Of a DNA stretch of 64,000 nt, positions 8,554 through 16,840 are shown piece by piece (the first letter of the stretch is position 1; the number at the start of each line of letters is the position of its first letter). Both the position numbers and the translations under genes were made by a program. Source of the DNA: Phycisphaeraceae bacterium (GTDB taxonomy: Bacteria > Planctomycetota > Phycisphaerae > Phycisphaerales > UBA1924); contig JACKHA010000005.1 of the NCBI GenBank assembly GCA_020639215.1, positions 62,001 through 126,000 of the forward strand, read 5' to 3'. The notes beneath the pieces were generated by a model. It was not told where the DNA came from and did no database searches. It saw nothing but the letters and a program-made list of their open reading frames with translations.

Positions 8554-9255
8554 TCAGCGCTGCAGCACGTCGATCGAGGAGAAGAACCCCTGGAACAGCA
8601 GGTCCACCACGAACAGGGCCCCAGCGATCAGGAACGTCGCCCCGATCACCACCCACGTCGATCCCACGACCTCCTTGCGCGTCGACCAGTTGACCTTGCG
8701 GGTCTCGTTGTCCGTCGCCACCAGGAAGTCCACCGACTTGGGACGCTTGCCCACGTACAGGAAGATCACGACCGCACCGACCAGCACGACGATGGCGGCG
8801 GCGGCGGTCTGGAAGTAGGTCATCTCGAACGCCGCCACGGGACGCCACGCCCCGTCGGGGGCGATCTGCCCGGAGAACCGGTCGGCCGCGCCCGCGGGGA
8901 TGCGGATCGACGCGGCCGAGGTGAGTTCCCGCTCGGCGGTCACCGCGTCGGGCGTGCGCTGGATACGCTCGATGTAGAGCGTCAGCCCGCTCGTGCCCTC
9001 GTCGGCCTGTCGGACGACGCCCGTGGCGATCGCGGTGTCGCCCTCGTGCCCGACGAACTCGATCGACGTGCCGGGCGCGGGCGCCCCGCCCTGGACCGAG
9101 TCCACCAGCACGTTGTAGCCCTTGAGGGGCGGGCTGATTCGCTCGACCGACTGCCAGACCCACGCCGCCCCGGCCAAGAACAGGATCCCGACCGCGATCG
9201 CGGTCATCATGCGGACCCAGTATCCCTGCCCCGGCTTGTAGATGCCCATCGACAT
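8554..9255 (-). CDS. secE: Preprotein translocase subunit SecE, long form
   Basis: SecE clamps SecY in the inner-membrane Sec channel. The recognisable core is the C-terminus: VDFLVATDNETRKVNWSTR, then a membrane helix ending FVVDLLFQGFF. The 233-residue protein is far longer than the common 60-130 residues. It has an N-terminal helix (about 15-33), a predicted extracytoplasmic segment of about 100 residues containing GTSIEFVGHEGDTAIATG, and a second helix (about 130-155) before the core. Its place between tRNA-Trp and nusG supports the call. Confidence 0.93.
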   Translation of the reverse strand: MSMGIYKPGQGYWVRMMTAIAVGILFLAGAAWVWQSVERISPPLKGYNVLVDSVQGGAPAPGTSIEFVGHEGDTAIATGVVRQADEGTSGLTLYIERIQRTPDAVTAERELTSAASIRIPAGAADRFSGQIAPDGAWRPVAAFEMTYFQTAAAAIVVLVGAVVIFLYVGKRPKSVDFLVATDNETRKVNWSTRKEVVGSTWVVIGATFLIAGALFVVDLLFQGFFSSIDVLQR

Positions 9256-9453
9256 GTGGCGGTCCTGCCCCGATGCGGGGCGAATCAGATTCCGGGTCCA
9301 AACCCGACTCCGGAGTCACTTTCTCGTGCGACGCCCCGGCGCACCCCGGCTTCCGCTCCGCGCGGGGCCTGGGATCGCCGCCCGGCCATCGACTCGACCC
9401 TCGACAAACGACGCCCGCCCGAGTCGCGCCGCGGCGCGTGGCGGGCCCTGGAA

Positions 9454-9526
9454 CACGGCGGGAAGGATTCGAACCCTCGACCGGTGGATTTGGAATCCAC
9501 TGCTCTACCAGCTGAGCTACCGCCGT
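9454..9526 (-). tRNA. tRNA-Trp (CCA)
   Basis: Read on the minus strand, ACGGCGG pairs with CCGCCGT to close the acceptor stem. The anticodon arm is GTGGA-TTCCAAA-TCCAC with CCA at the centre, and the T arm is GAGGG-TTCGAAT-CCTTC. The discriminator is G and the terminal CCA is not encoded. Its position just ahead of secE matches the tuf-trnW-secE-nusG order seen in many bacteria. Confidence 0.97.
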
Positions 9527-9552
9527 CCGTGCGCGGCCGATGAAAGCCAACG

Positions 9553-9735
9553 CTACTTCTTCTTGATCTTGTGCAGCGTGTGCTTGCGCAGTCGGGGCGA
9601 GTACTTCTTCATGCCCGCCTTGAGCTCCTCGGGCATGCCGCCCTTGGTGTTGACCGACGTGCGGTAGTTCAGGTCGCCGCTCTCGGTGCACTGCAGCCAC
9701 AGGAACTCGCGGGCGGCATTCTTCTTCTTGGCCAT
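9553..9735 (-). CDS. rpmG: 50S ribosomal protein L33
   Basis: The 60-residue basic protein begins MAKKKNAAREFLWLQCTE and continues NYRTSVNTKGG, the L33 fold that binds near the ribosomal E site. The usual zinc cysteine pairs are reduced to a single Cys, so it is probably the zinc-independent (C-minus) form. It starts at ATG 9735. The gene sits 26 bp upstream of tRNA-Trp and is probably co-transcribed with tRNA-Trp, secE and nusG. A 12-bp perfect hairpin lies about 70 bp upstream of its start. Confidence 0.95.
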   Translation of the reverse strand: MAKKKNAAREFLWLQCTESGDLNYRTSVNTKGGMPEELKAGMKKYSPRLRKHTLHKIKKK

Positions 9736-9806
9736 GGCCGGAACCCCATTTCGCCAGCCCGGACGGCGCCTGCCCGAAGGCCGGGCGGACGATCCCGCTG
9801 GGACAA

Positions 9807-9837
9807 CCGGCCCGGCGGAATAGGGCCGCCGGGCCGG
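9807..9837. promoter_or_regulatory. 12-bp perfect GC-rich hairpin upstream of rpmG
   Basis: The arms CCGGCCCGGCGG (9807-9818) and CCGCCGGGCCGG (9826-9837) pair perfectly across a 7-base loop. It lies in the 266-bp gap between divergent rpmG and the serine hydrolase. It could be a leader structure of the rpmG transcript or a spacer repeat. No T-tract follows on either strand. Confidence 0.5.
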
Positions 9838-10001
9838 GGAAAACACGCACCACCGCCCCACCGGGCGGAGATCGGGGGATGATAGCCCGGTCGGGACGGC
9901 GGGCCAGTTCGGGGCGGTGTCCCCCGGCCCGGGGCGTGACGCCTGGGGATCGGTAGGATCGGGGCACCCCCGATCCGGAGCCGGGGCGCAGGAGCCAGGC
10001 C

Positions 10002-11240
10002 ATGCCGAACGTTTTCCAATCGCGTGGCTTCGTCGGGCGAGCGATGGCGGGCCTGTTGGCCGCGTGGATCTTGGGGGTGGTGGCGGCCCCAACGGCCCTC
10101 GCTCAGCCCGTGGGCGTCGCCGACGGAGGCGTCGCAGCCCGCGAGATCGCTTCGCTGGACGCGCTGCTCGAGCAGGTGCTGGCCCGGCACGACGTGCCGG
10201 CGCTCGGGGCCGCGGTGGTGGACACCGAGGGCCTGGTGGCCATCGGCGCCGTCGGCGTCCGGGCCCGGGGCTCGGACGAGGCGGTCAGGATCGACGACCT
10301 CTGGCACATCGGCTCCAACACCAAGGCCATGACCGCGACGCTGTGCGCCCTGCTGGTCGAGCGGGGGGACCTCCGCTGGGAGATGACCCTCGCCGAGGCC
10401 TTCCCCGATCTGGCAGAAGGGATGGACGAGGGCTATCGGCGCACGACGCTCGAGCAGCTGTGCACGAATCGGGGCGGGTGCCCCACGTCGCTCGACGAGG
10501 GCGGGCTGTGGGGACGCCTGTGGCGCCACGACGGCACGCCGACCGAGGCCAGGCGCCTGCTGCTCGAGGAACTCACCAGCCGCCCGCCCGCCGCCGAGCC
10601 GGGAACCACGTTCATCTACTCCAATGCGGGCTTCGCGATCGCGGGGCACGTCTGCGAGTCCGTGACGGGCACGCCCTACGAGACGCTGATCCGCGAGCTG
10701 CTCTTCGAGCCGCTGGGGATGGAGTCGGTCGGCTTCGGCGCGCCGGGCACGCCGGGCGAGATCGATCAGCCGCGCGGGCACGACCGGCGCGGGCGGGCCC
10801 AGCACCCGACCGATGACGGGCGCGGGGCGGACAACCCGCCCGCGATCACGCCGGCGGGGCGGGTGCACCTGTCGCTGGAGGACTGGGCGCGGTACGTCCG
10901 GGTGCAGCTCGGCGGGGCGGGCGGCGAAGCACAGCAGATCGGCGATGTCACGCTTTCGCCCGAGACGCTCGGGCGGGTCTTCACGCCGCCGGGAACCGGT
11001 GACCATGGCGACGGGTACGCGATGGGCTGGATGCGCGTCGAGCGCCCGTGGGCCGGGCCCGAGGGTGACCGCTGGACCTACACGCACAACGGCAGCAACA
11101 CGATGTGGTTCAGCGTCGCGTGGATCGCCCCGGCGCGGGACTTCGCGGTGATCGTGTGCTGCAACCAGGGCGAGGGCGGTGCGGCTGCAACAGACGCCGC
11201 GGCGGCGGCGATCATCCGGGAGTTTCTGGGCGGGCGGTGA
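10002..11240 (+). CDS. Secreted serine hydrolase, beta-lactamase class C family
   Basis: The 412-residue protein has a signal peptide (hydrophobic core LLAAWILGVVAAP, cleavage after ALAQ near 37). It carries the penicillin-binding/class C motifs: SNTK as SxxK (about 106-109), YSN as the tyrosine motif (about 206-208), and a C-terminal HNGSN in place of KTG. The catalytic serine acylates a beta-lactam, peptide or ester. Family members include esterases and D-aminopeptidases as well as true beta-lactamases, so resistance should not be assumed. It is the only plus-strand gene in the tuf-nusG block and separates tuf from rpmG. Palindromic repeats lie just past its stop. Confidence 0.9.
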   Translation: MPNVFQSRGFVGRAMAGLLAAWILGVVAAPTALAQPVGVADGGVAAREIASLDALLEQVLARHDVPALGAAVVDTEGLVAIGAVGVRARGSDEAVRIDDLWHIGSNTKAMTATLCALLVERGDLRWEMTLAEAFPDLAEGMDEGYRRTTLEQLCTNRGGCPTSLDEGGLWGRLWRHDGTPTEARRLLLEELTSRPPAAEPGTTFIYSNAGFAIAGHVCESVTGTPYETLIRELLFEPLGMESVGFGAPGTPGEIDQPRGHDRRGRAQHPTDDGRGADNPPAITPAGRVHLSLEDWARYVRVQLGGAGGEAQQIGDVTLSPETLGRVFTPPGTGDHGDGYAMGWMRVERPWAGPEGDRWTYTHNGSNTMWFSVAWIAPARDFAVIVCCNQGEGGAAATDAAAAAIIREFLGGR

Positions 11241-11251
11241 TCGATCTGAGG

Positions 11252-11375
11252 CGCGATCGTGAGATCGCGATGGGGCCTGGCCGCGCCGACGGAACGTCCG
11301 ACCTCAGGCGTCCAGAGCCACGCCGGATGGCACGGCGCGAGGCCGATTCGTCGCGATCTCACGATCGCGGCTCTG
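11252..11375. repeat. Inverted pair of CGATC palindromes (REPIN-like), copies 2 and 3
   Basis: One copy (11252-11270, CGCGATCGTGAGATCGCGA) and an oppositely oriented copy (11351-11375, ending ATCGCGGCTCTGA) flank about 80 bp. The pair could fold as one long hairpin. It lies between the convergent serine hydrolase and tuf genes. The spacing and orientation resemble REP doublets. Confidence 0.75.
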
Positions 11376-11412
11376 AAAGGAACAACCCCTCCCCGCGAGC
11401 GGAGAGGGGTTG
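11371..11412 (-). terminator. Likely intrinsic terminator of tuf
   Basis: On the minus strand, CAACCCCTCTCCGC pairs with GCGGGGAGGGGTTG over 12-14 bp (11383-11412). TTCCTTTC follows, a short T-rich tract. It begins about 37 bases past the tuf stop. Confidence 0.75.
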
Positions 11413-11449
11413 CGAGAGAGGCTGTTTCAGGCTCGTGCCGAGGCAGGCC

Positions 11450-12649
11450 CTACTGGATGATTTCGGTGACCGCGCCGGAGCCGATGGTGCGCCCGCCCTC
11501 GCGGACGGCGAAGCGGAGGCCGGGCTCCATCGCGACCGGGCCCATGAGTTCGACCTCGATCTCGACGTTGTCGCCGGGCATGCACATCTCGGCCCCGCCG
11601 AGGAGCTTGACGGTGCCGGTGACGTCGGTGGTGCGGAAGTAGAACTGCGGGCGGTAGTTGGAGAAGAACGGGGTGTGGCGGCCGCCCTCTTCCTTGCTGA
11701 GGACGTAGACCTGGCCCTTGAACTTGGTGTGTGGGGTGATGGAGCCGGGCTTGCAGATGACCTGGCCGCGCTCGACCTGGTTCTTCTCGATGCCGCGGAG
11801 GAGCAGGCCGACGTTGTCGCCCGCCATGCCCTGATCCAGGGTCTTCTGGAACATCTCGACGCCGGTGATGGTGGTCTTGAGGCCCTCCTTGGAGAGGCCG
11901 ATGATCTCGGCGGCGTCGCCGACCTTGATCACGCCGCGCTCGATACGCCCGGTCGCCACCGTGCCGCGGCCCTTGATGGAGAAGACGTCCTCGACGGCCA
12001 TGAGGAACGGCTTGTCCTGCTCACGCTTGGGCTCGGGGATCCAGGTGTCGATCGCGTTGAAGAGCTCGTCGATCGGCTTGCAGATGTCGTTGTCGTGCGG
12101 GTTCTCGAGGGCGGCCTTGGACTGCCCGCGGACGATCGGGGTGTCGTCGCCGGGGAAGTCGTACTTGCTGAGCAGCTCGCGGACTTCCATCTCGACGAGC
12201 TCGAGCAGCTCGGGGTCGTCGACCAGGTCGACCTTGTTGAGGAACACGACGATGTAGGGCACGCCGACCTGGCGGGCCAGCAGCACGTGCTCGCGGGTCT
12301 GGGGCATCGGGCCGTCGGCGGCCGACACGACGAGGATCGCGCCGTCCATCTGGGCGGCGCCGGTGATCATGTTCTTGACGAAGTCGGCGTGGCCCGGGCA
12401 GTCGACGTGGGCGTAGTGGCGGTTGTCGGTCTCGTACTCGGTATGCGACGAGTGGATCGTGACGGTCTTGGACGCGTCGCGAACCGTGCCGCCCTTGGTG
12501 ATCTCGGCGTAGGACTTGATCTGCCCGCCGAACTTCGCGGCCGAGCGGGCCGAGAGGGCGGCGGTCAGCGTGGACTTGCCATGGTCGATGTGACCGATGG
12601 TGCCGACGTTGACGTGGGGTTTGGTCCGCTCGAATACACCCTTGGCCAT
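11450..12649 (-). CDS. tuf: Elongation factor Tu
   Basis: EF-Tu carries aminoacyl-tRNA to the ribosomal A site as a GTP complex. The 399-residue product begins MAKGVFERTKPHVNVGTIGH. It has the GTPase boxes GHIDHGKST (about 19-27), DCPGHADF and NKVD, then domains 2 and 3 ending GGRTIGSGAVTEIIQ. Length and start match the family. It lies 280 bp downstream of tRNA-Thr on the same strand, the order found in many bacteria, and its 3' end is marked by a stem-loop. A serine hydrolase gene on the other strand sits between it and rpmG. Confidence 0.99.
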   Translation of the reverse strand: MAKGVFERTKPHVNVGTIGHIDHGKSTLTAALSARSAAKFGGQIKSYAEITKGGTVRDASKTVTIHSSHTEYETDNRHYAHVDCPGHADFVKNMITGAAQMDGAILVVSAADGPMPQTREHVLLARQVGVPYIVVFLNKVDLVDDPELLELVEMEVRELLSKYDFPGDDTPIVRGQSKAALENPHDNDICKPIDELFNAIDTWIPEPKREQDKPFLMAVEDVFSIKGRGTVATGRIERGVIKVGDAAEIIGLSKEGLKTTITGVEMFQKTLDQGMAGDNVGLLLRGIEKNQVERGQVICKPGSITPHTKFKGQVYVLSKEEGGRHTPFFSNYRPQFYFRTTDVTGTVKLLGGAEMCMPGDNVEIEVELMGPVAMEPGLRFAVREGGRTIGSGAVTEIIQ

Positions 12650-12928
12650 GACAGTGAACCTCCAGCGTGTGCGCCCACGTCACCCGGGGCGTCGCGTTGC
12701 CTGTGCTTGTCCGAACCTGGAACGACCCGCCGGGACGGGGACCGCCGATCGGGGCCAAGAGCATATGCCCCGTTCGGGTTCCGGGCACCTGCCCCGGGGC
12801 AAGTCGGGAGCAAGTCCGCCCCGGGTCCTGCCCGCGCTCGGCCCCGTTCCGACCGTGCCGGTCGTTCCGCGAGAAACGCCGCCGACCGAGGCCCGATGGT
12901 GTCGAGCGTCGGCCCGCGGCGCCTCAGA

Positions 12929-13000
12929 AGCCGCTGATGGGATTTGAACCCATGACCTCACCCTTACCAAGGGTGCGCTCTACCACTGAGCTACAGCGGC
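12929..13000 (-). tRNA. tRNA-Thr (GGT)
   Basis: On the minus strand, GCCGCTG pairs with CAGCGGC at the acceptor stem. The anticodon arm is CACCC-TTGGTAA-GGGTG, with GGT as the anticodon. The T arm contains GGTTCAAATCC. CCA is not encoded. It stands 280 bp upstream of tuf on the same strand and may be processed from the same transcript. Confidence 0.97.
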
Positions 13001-13152
13001 GACCCGCCGCCCCCTTCGGAGGCCCGCGACGCGGGCGGCGAATCACGCCGACACCGACACCTCAGACCCCGCCCAAGAGCGGAGCGGGAGTGTAGGCCAA
13101 GGCCAAACCCCGTCAACAGGTCCAAACGGGGACCACCTGCCCCAAACGACCG

Positions 13153-13178
13153 CGGGCCGGGCGAGAACGCCCGGCCCG
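13153..13178. terminator. GC-rich hairpin downstream of the 13238-13867 gene
   Basis: The arms CGGGCCGGGCG (13153-13163) and CGCCCGGCCCG (13168-13178) pair perfectly over 11 bp with an AGAA loop. It lies between the stop of the minus-strand gene at 13238 and tRNA-Thr. There is no T-tract, so termination is only possible, not shown. Confidence 0.4.
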
Positions 13179-13205
13179 TGCCGCACACCCCTCTCATGTC
13201 GGGAA

Positions 13206-13235
13206 CAGAGCCGCGATCTCACGATCGCGGCTCTG
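13206..13235. repeat. CGATC palindrome, copy 4 (perfect 13-bp stem)
   Basis: CAGAGCCGCGATC, a TCAC loop, and GATCGCGGCTCTG form a perfect 13-bp stem. It starts 2 bp past the stop of the minus-strand gene at 13238. This is the most complete copy of the family and defines its full arm. Confidence 0.85.
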
Positions 13236-13237
13236 AC

Positions 13238-13867
13238 TCAGATCCCCGAGATCGGCTCGCCCTGCACCGGCGTCGCTTCGGCGACCGGCTGGGCCTCGAC
13301 CGGGCGGATCACCTGGAACCGGGGACGCTCGCGCCGGATGTTGGCCGGCACGCGGATCGTCGCTCGCGGGTGGAAGTCGATGCCGGGGCGGAGCTGGCCG
13401 GGTTCGGCGGAGACGTCGCCCATCGCCTCGCCAGAGGCGGCGGCCCGGGGATTGACGAACGTCCGCACGCCGCCGACGAATCCCTGCTCGCGGAGCCATT
13501 GGACCCGGGCCCGCTCGGCGTTGCGCAGGCCGTTGGTGTGCAGCTCGCTCCACGGCGAGACGGTGATCATCGACGCGCCCTCGCGGACGTAGACGCGGAC
13601 GTACGGGTCCTCGGGCGCGCCGTAGTGGGCCGGGCCCGGGCGGCCCCAGTCCAGGGCGGGCTCAAAGTCGCGGGTGACGCCGCGCGAGATCCAGAGGCGG
13701 TTGTTGGACCCGTCGCCCCGGACGCTGTAGACGCCGTTGGCGGGGATGGGTGAGGGGGTGGCGAGCAGACGCCCGTCGTTGAGTTGGCGCCCGAGGAAGT
13801 TGGCCCGCCCGGCATCGGGGTGGGCCAGGGCGACCAGGGCGACGGCGCCGATCGTGGCGGTGAGCAT
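13238..13867 (-). CDS. Secreted hypothetical protein, 209 aa
   Basis: I do not recognise this family. The product begins with a signal-like segment (MLTATIGAVALVALAHPDAG) and reads as a soluble exported protein rich in Arg and Pro, with GVYSVRGDGSNNRLWISRG and WLREQGFVGGVRTFVNP. I chose ATG 13867 because AGAGAGGA lies seven or eight bases upstream and the signal peptide starts there, although the frame stays open for 1.1 kb more over tatD. It is a single gene between tRNA-Thr and a divergent tatD. A perfect palindrome follows its stop by 2 bp. Confidence 0.7.
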   Translation of the reverse strand: MLTATIGAVALVALAHPDAGRANFLGRQLNDGRLLATPSPIPANGVYSVRGDGSNNRLWISRGVTRDFEPALDWGRPGPAHYGAPEDPYVRVYVREGASMITVSPWSELHTNGLRNAERARVQWLREQGFVGGVRTFVNPRAAASGEAMGDVSAEPGQLRPGIDFHPRATIRVPANIRRERPRFQVIRPVEAQPVAEATPVQGEPISGI

Positions 13868-14134
13868 GCGAGGTCCTCTCTTCTTTCTCTGCGTCCGGTG
13901 GTGCGGGTCTGGCGCGGCAAACGGATGAACCATGGGCGCGAGCGGCCCGACCCCGACCGGGCCAACGCCCAACTCCATGATGCACGATGACTTGAGAGAG
14001 TCCAGCCAAACCAGCGCGAGCGTGACGATCGGACCGAAGTTGCCGGGGCTTCTCGGACGAAAGGGGGCGTTCTCGGTCTGGTTCTGGCGCGGAACCGGAG
14101 GCCCGGGGCGGCCCGCCGGGTACCCTCCCCCAGC

Positions 14135-14953
14135 GTGATCGATACCCATTGCCATCTGACCTTCCCGGAACTGGCCCCGGACGTGCCCGGGCTGCTGGAC
14201 GAGGCCCGGGCGGCGGGGGTCTCGGGCGTCATCACGATCTGCACGACCACGCGCAACGGGCCGGAGGTGCTGGCGGTCGCGCGCCGCTACCCGAACGTGT
14301 GGTGCTCGGCGGGCGTGCACCCGTTGTACGCCGACGACGGGCCGCACGAGTGGGACGTGCTGCGCCGGTGCATCGTCGACGAGCGGTGCGTGGCGTGGGG
14401 CGAACTGGGGCTGGACAACCACTACGCCGAGCCCGCGCGGGACCTGCAGCGGCGCGTGCTGGACGAGCACCTGGCGTTGATCGCCGAGTGCCGCAGCGCG
14501 GGGATCGACAAGCCGATCGTGCTGCACTGCCGCGAGGCGTTCGACGACCTGATCCCGGTCCTGCGTGCCTCGGGTATCCCCGGCGAGCGGTTCGTGTTCC
14601 ACTGCTTCACGGGCGGCCTGCGCGAGATGGGCCAGGTGCTGGACCTGGGTGCGATGGTCTCGTTCACGGGCGTGGTGACGTATCCGAGCGCGAAGGACCT
14701 GCACGAGGCCGCCCGCCTCGCGCCGCTCGACAGGATCATGTTGGAGACCGATGCGCCGTTCCTCAGCCCCGTCCCGCACCGTGGCAAGCGCCCGTGCCGC
14801 CCGGCGTGGGTGCGCCACACGGCCGAGGGGCTTGCGTCGCTGCGGGGCGAGGCGTTCGACGACTTCCACGCGGCGATCAACGCGAACACGACGCGGTTCT
14901 TTGGAATCCCGACGCACGACGCCGGTGCGCCGAGGCCGGGAGGCACTCGGTGA
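14135..14953 (+). CDS. TatD-family metal-dependent hydrolase (DNase)
   Basis: TatD proteins are cytoplasmic TIM-barrel nucleases with two metal ions. The 272-residue product shows the family set: IDTHCHLTF at the N-terminus (metal-binding HxH), AWGELGLDNHY (catalytic Glu, about 88-98), VLHCREAFDD (metal His, about 130), FHCFTGG (about 155) and MLETDAPFLSP (catalytic Asp, about 206-216). It starts at GTG. Its stop overlaps the GTG start of lgt (GTGA), so the two genes are translationally coupled. Confidence 0.95.
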   Translation: MIDTHCHLTFPELAPDVPGLLDEARAAGVSGVITICTTTRNGPEVLAVARRYPNVWCSAGVHPLYADDGPHEWDVLRRCIVDERCVAWGELGLDNHYAEPARDLQRRVLDEHLALIAECRSAGIDKPIVLHCREAFDDLIPVLRASGIPGERFVFHCFTGGLREMGQVLDLGAMVSFTGVVTYPSAKDLHEAARLAPLDRIMLETDAPFLSPVPHRGKRPCRPAWVRHTAEGLASLRGEAFDDFHAAINANTTRFFGIPTHDAGAPRPGGTR

Positions 14954-16152
14954 GCGCCGTTCACGCCCTCGCGAATGCACTCGCCGGCACCCCCGCCGCC
15001 GCGGGCTCGGGCCTCGGCGGGTGGTTCCACACGCTCTCGCCGTTCCTGGTCGAGTTCTCGCAGGGCGTCGGGCTGCGGTGGTACGGGCTGGCCTATGCCG
15101 CGGCGTTCGTGTGGGGCTGGCTGTACCTGCGCTGGGCGGCCAAACGCGGCGTGTCGCTCATCCCCGCCGATCGCGTCGGCGACGCGATCCTGTGGATCAT
15201 CCTGGGCGTGGTCGTCGGCGGGCGTCTGGGCTACGTGCTGTTCTACGAGGTCTCGCTGCTGTGGTCGTTCTCCGATTCGCTGCCGTACTGGGGCGTGCTG
15301 GCGATCAACAAGGGCGGGATGGCGAGCCACGGCGGGATGATCGGGGTGATCCTTGCGTCGTGGCGGATCTCGCGGGGATGGAAGCCGTTCGAGCCGGATG
15401 CGGTCGGGGGCGACGCGAAAGCGGAGTCGGGTGTTGGGCCGCGTCGGATCGGGCGTTGCCCGATGCTGCACGTGCTCGACGTGCTGGCCTCGTGCGCGCC
15501 GATCGGCCTGCTCTTCGGGCGTCTGGCGAACTTCGTCAACGGGGAACTGCTCGGGCGGATCGTGGCGATGCCGGGGCAGCGGGCCCCGTGGTGGGCGGTG
15601 CGGTATCCGCAGGAGGTCACGTCCGGGCACGATGCGCCGCGGACCGACGAGCAGGTCCGGGCCCTGGACGAGGTGATCGCCGCCTACGCCCGCGACGGCG
15701 ACAGCGTCGCCGACGCATGGGACCGCGTGCTGCACGCCGTCCACCGGGGCGATGCGGGCCTGGTCGAGCGTCTGGAGCCGCTGATCTCGGCCCGTGTGCC
15801 GTCGCAACTGGTGCAGGGGTTCTGCGAGGGCGTGGTGCTGGCAGTTGTGCTGTGGACGGTGGCCCGCGTGCCGCGCAAGCCTGGGGTCATCGGGTGCTGG
15901 TTCCTGATCGCCTACGGCCTGATGCGGATCGGGACCGAGTTCGTCCGCCTGCCCGACGACCACCTGGCCGATCCGCGGATCATGGGGCTGACGCGCGGGC
16001 AGTGGCTCAGCGGCCTCATGATTGCCGCGGGGGTCGGATTCCTGTTCTGGGTGTCGCGCCGATCCGTCGAGCGGCTGGGCGGATGGGCACGACCAAAGGC
16101 GACCGCGGAGCGCGCGAACCCAGGCGAAACGTCCGAGAAGCCCGCGCCCTGA
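14950..16152 (+). CDS. lgt: Prolipoprotein diacylglyceryl transferase
   Basis: Lgt transfers diacylglycerol from phosphatidylglycerol to the lipobox cysteine of prolipoproteins in the inner membrane. The product (400 residues from GTG 14950) has LRWYGLAYAAAFVWGWLYL, GGRLGYVLFYE, GMASHGGMIGVILA (the HGGM core) and FGRLANFVNGELLGR, the Lgt signature. Two polar insertions (about 148-168 and 210-285) make it longer than the usual 260-300 residues. The frame also runs upstream through tatD in another phase, but the GTGA overlap with the tatD stop and the first helices fix the start. The window encodes at least one lipoprotein candidate substrate (24672). Confidence 0.95.
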   Translation: MSAVHALANALAGTPAAAGSGLGGWFHTLSPFLVEFSQGVGLRWYGLAYAAAFVWGWLYLRWAAKRGVSLIPADRVGDAILWIILGVVVGGRLGYVLFYEVSLLWSFSDSLPYWGVLAINKGGMASHGGMIGVILASWRISRGWKPFEPDAVGGDAKAESGVGPRRIGRCPMLHVLDVLASCAPIGLLFGRLANFVNGELLGRIVAMPGQRAPWWAVRYPQEVTSGHDAPRTDEQVRALDEVIAAYARDGDSVADAWDRVLHAVHRGDAGLVERLEPLISARVPSQLVQGFCEGVVLAVVLWTVARVPRKPGVIGCWFLIAYGLMRIGTEFVRLPDDHLADPRIMGLTRGQWLSGLMIAAGVGFLFWVSRRSVERLGGWARPKATAERANPGETSEKPAP

Positions 16153-16257
16153 GCGACCCGCACCCGGCGTGCGAATCTCGTTTCGGGGCCGGTCCGGCGA
16201 TTGTCGCCGACCATCTGCCCCCGAAAGATTGAACGAGGTCGGCTCGGTGGCTGACCT

Positions 16258-16671
16258 GTGTTCTGGCGTCGCAGCCGCCCGGCGTCGCCGCCCGTCCCGG
16301 AGCATCGCGTGGAGATCTTCAAGGAGTTCCGGTTCGAGGCGGCCCATCGCCTGGAGGGGCTGCCCCCGGGGCACAAGTGTGCCGGGCTGCATGGGCACTC
16401 GTACCGGGTGGTGGTGTTCGTGCGCGGCAAGGTGGACCCCGCGACCGGGTGGGTCAAGGACTTCGCCGACGTGAAACGCGTGGTGGCCCCGACGATTGAC
16501 CGCCTCGACCATGCGTTCCTGAACGAGATCGACGGGCTGGGGCAGCCCACGACCGAGGTGCTGGCCCAGTGGCTGTGGCGGCGGATCGCCCCGGAACTGC
16601 CGGGCCTGGCCCGGCTGGAGGTGTGGGAGACCGCCACGTCCGGGTGCGTGTACGCGGGGGAGGATGAGTAA
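16258..16671 (+). CDS. queD: 6-carboxytetrahydropterin synthase QueD family
   Basis: QueD converts dihydroneopterin triphosphate to 6-carboxytetrahydropterin in queuosine and 7-deazaguanine synthesis. The 137-residue product has FRFEAAHRLEG and CAGLHGHSYRVVV, which give the zinc histidines and the catalytic Cys, then DFADVKRVV and LDHAFLNEI, and the C-terminal WETATSGCVY. The GTG start at 16258 gives about 17 extra residues (WRRSRPASPPVP). A second GTG at 16309 (VEIFKEF) would match the family start more closely. The other queuosine genes are not nearby. Confidence 0.92.
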   Translation: MFWRRSRPASPPVPEHRVEIFKEFRFEAAHRLEGLPPGHKCAGLHGHSYRVVVFVRGKVDPATGWVKDFADVKRVVAPTIDRLDHAFLNEIDGLGQPTTEVLAQWLWRRIAPELPGLARLEVWETATSGCVYAGEDE

Positions 16672-16677
16672 GGGCCG

Positions 16678-16794
16678 GGCGTCGAGGTGCAACTGTGTCG
16701 GGCGTGCGGTGCATCGTGGCCTTGGAGTGGAACGAACACCGCATGGCGTGCGGCTCCGGGGGGTTCCACCCTGACACCTTGACGCCTCGACGCC
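16678..16794. repeat. Weak inverted repeat between queD and the efflux adaptor
   Basis: GGCGTCGAGG (16678-16687) and CCTCGACGCC (16785-16794) are perfect 10-bp inverted arms, with a shorter inner pair GTGGAAC/GTTCCAC. The spacing of about 97 bases resembles the other spacer elements here, but the arms are short. Confidence 0.4.
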
Positions 16795-16840
16795 TTCTCC
16801 GCCCGTCCTACGCTCGAATCCGGGCCTCTGAGACCACCGC

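Noticed and set aside
10002..11240. Calling the serine hydrolase an antibiotic-resistance gene
   Set aside because: SxxK and YSN are present but the KTG motif is HNG-like, and the family includes many esterases and peptidases.
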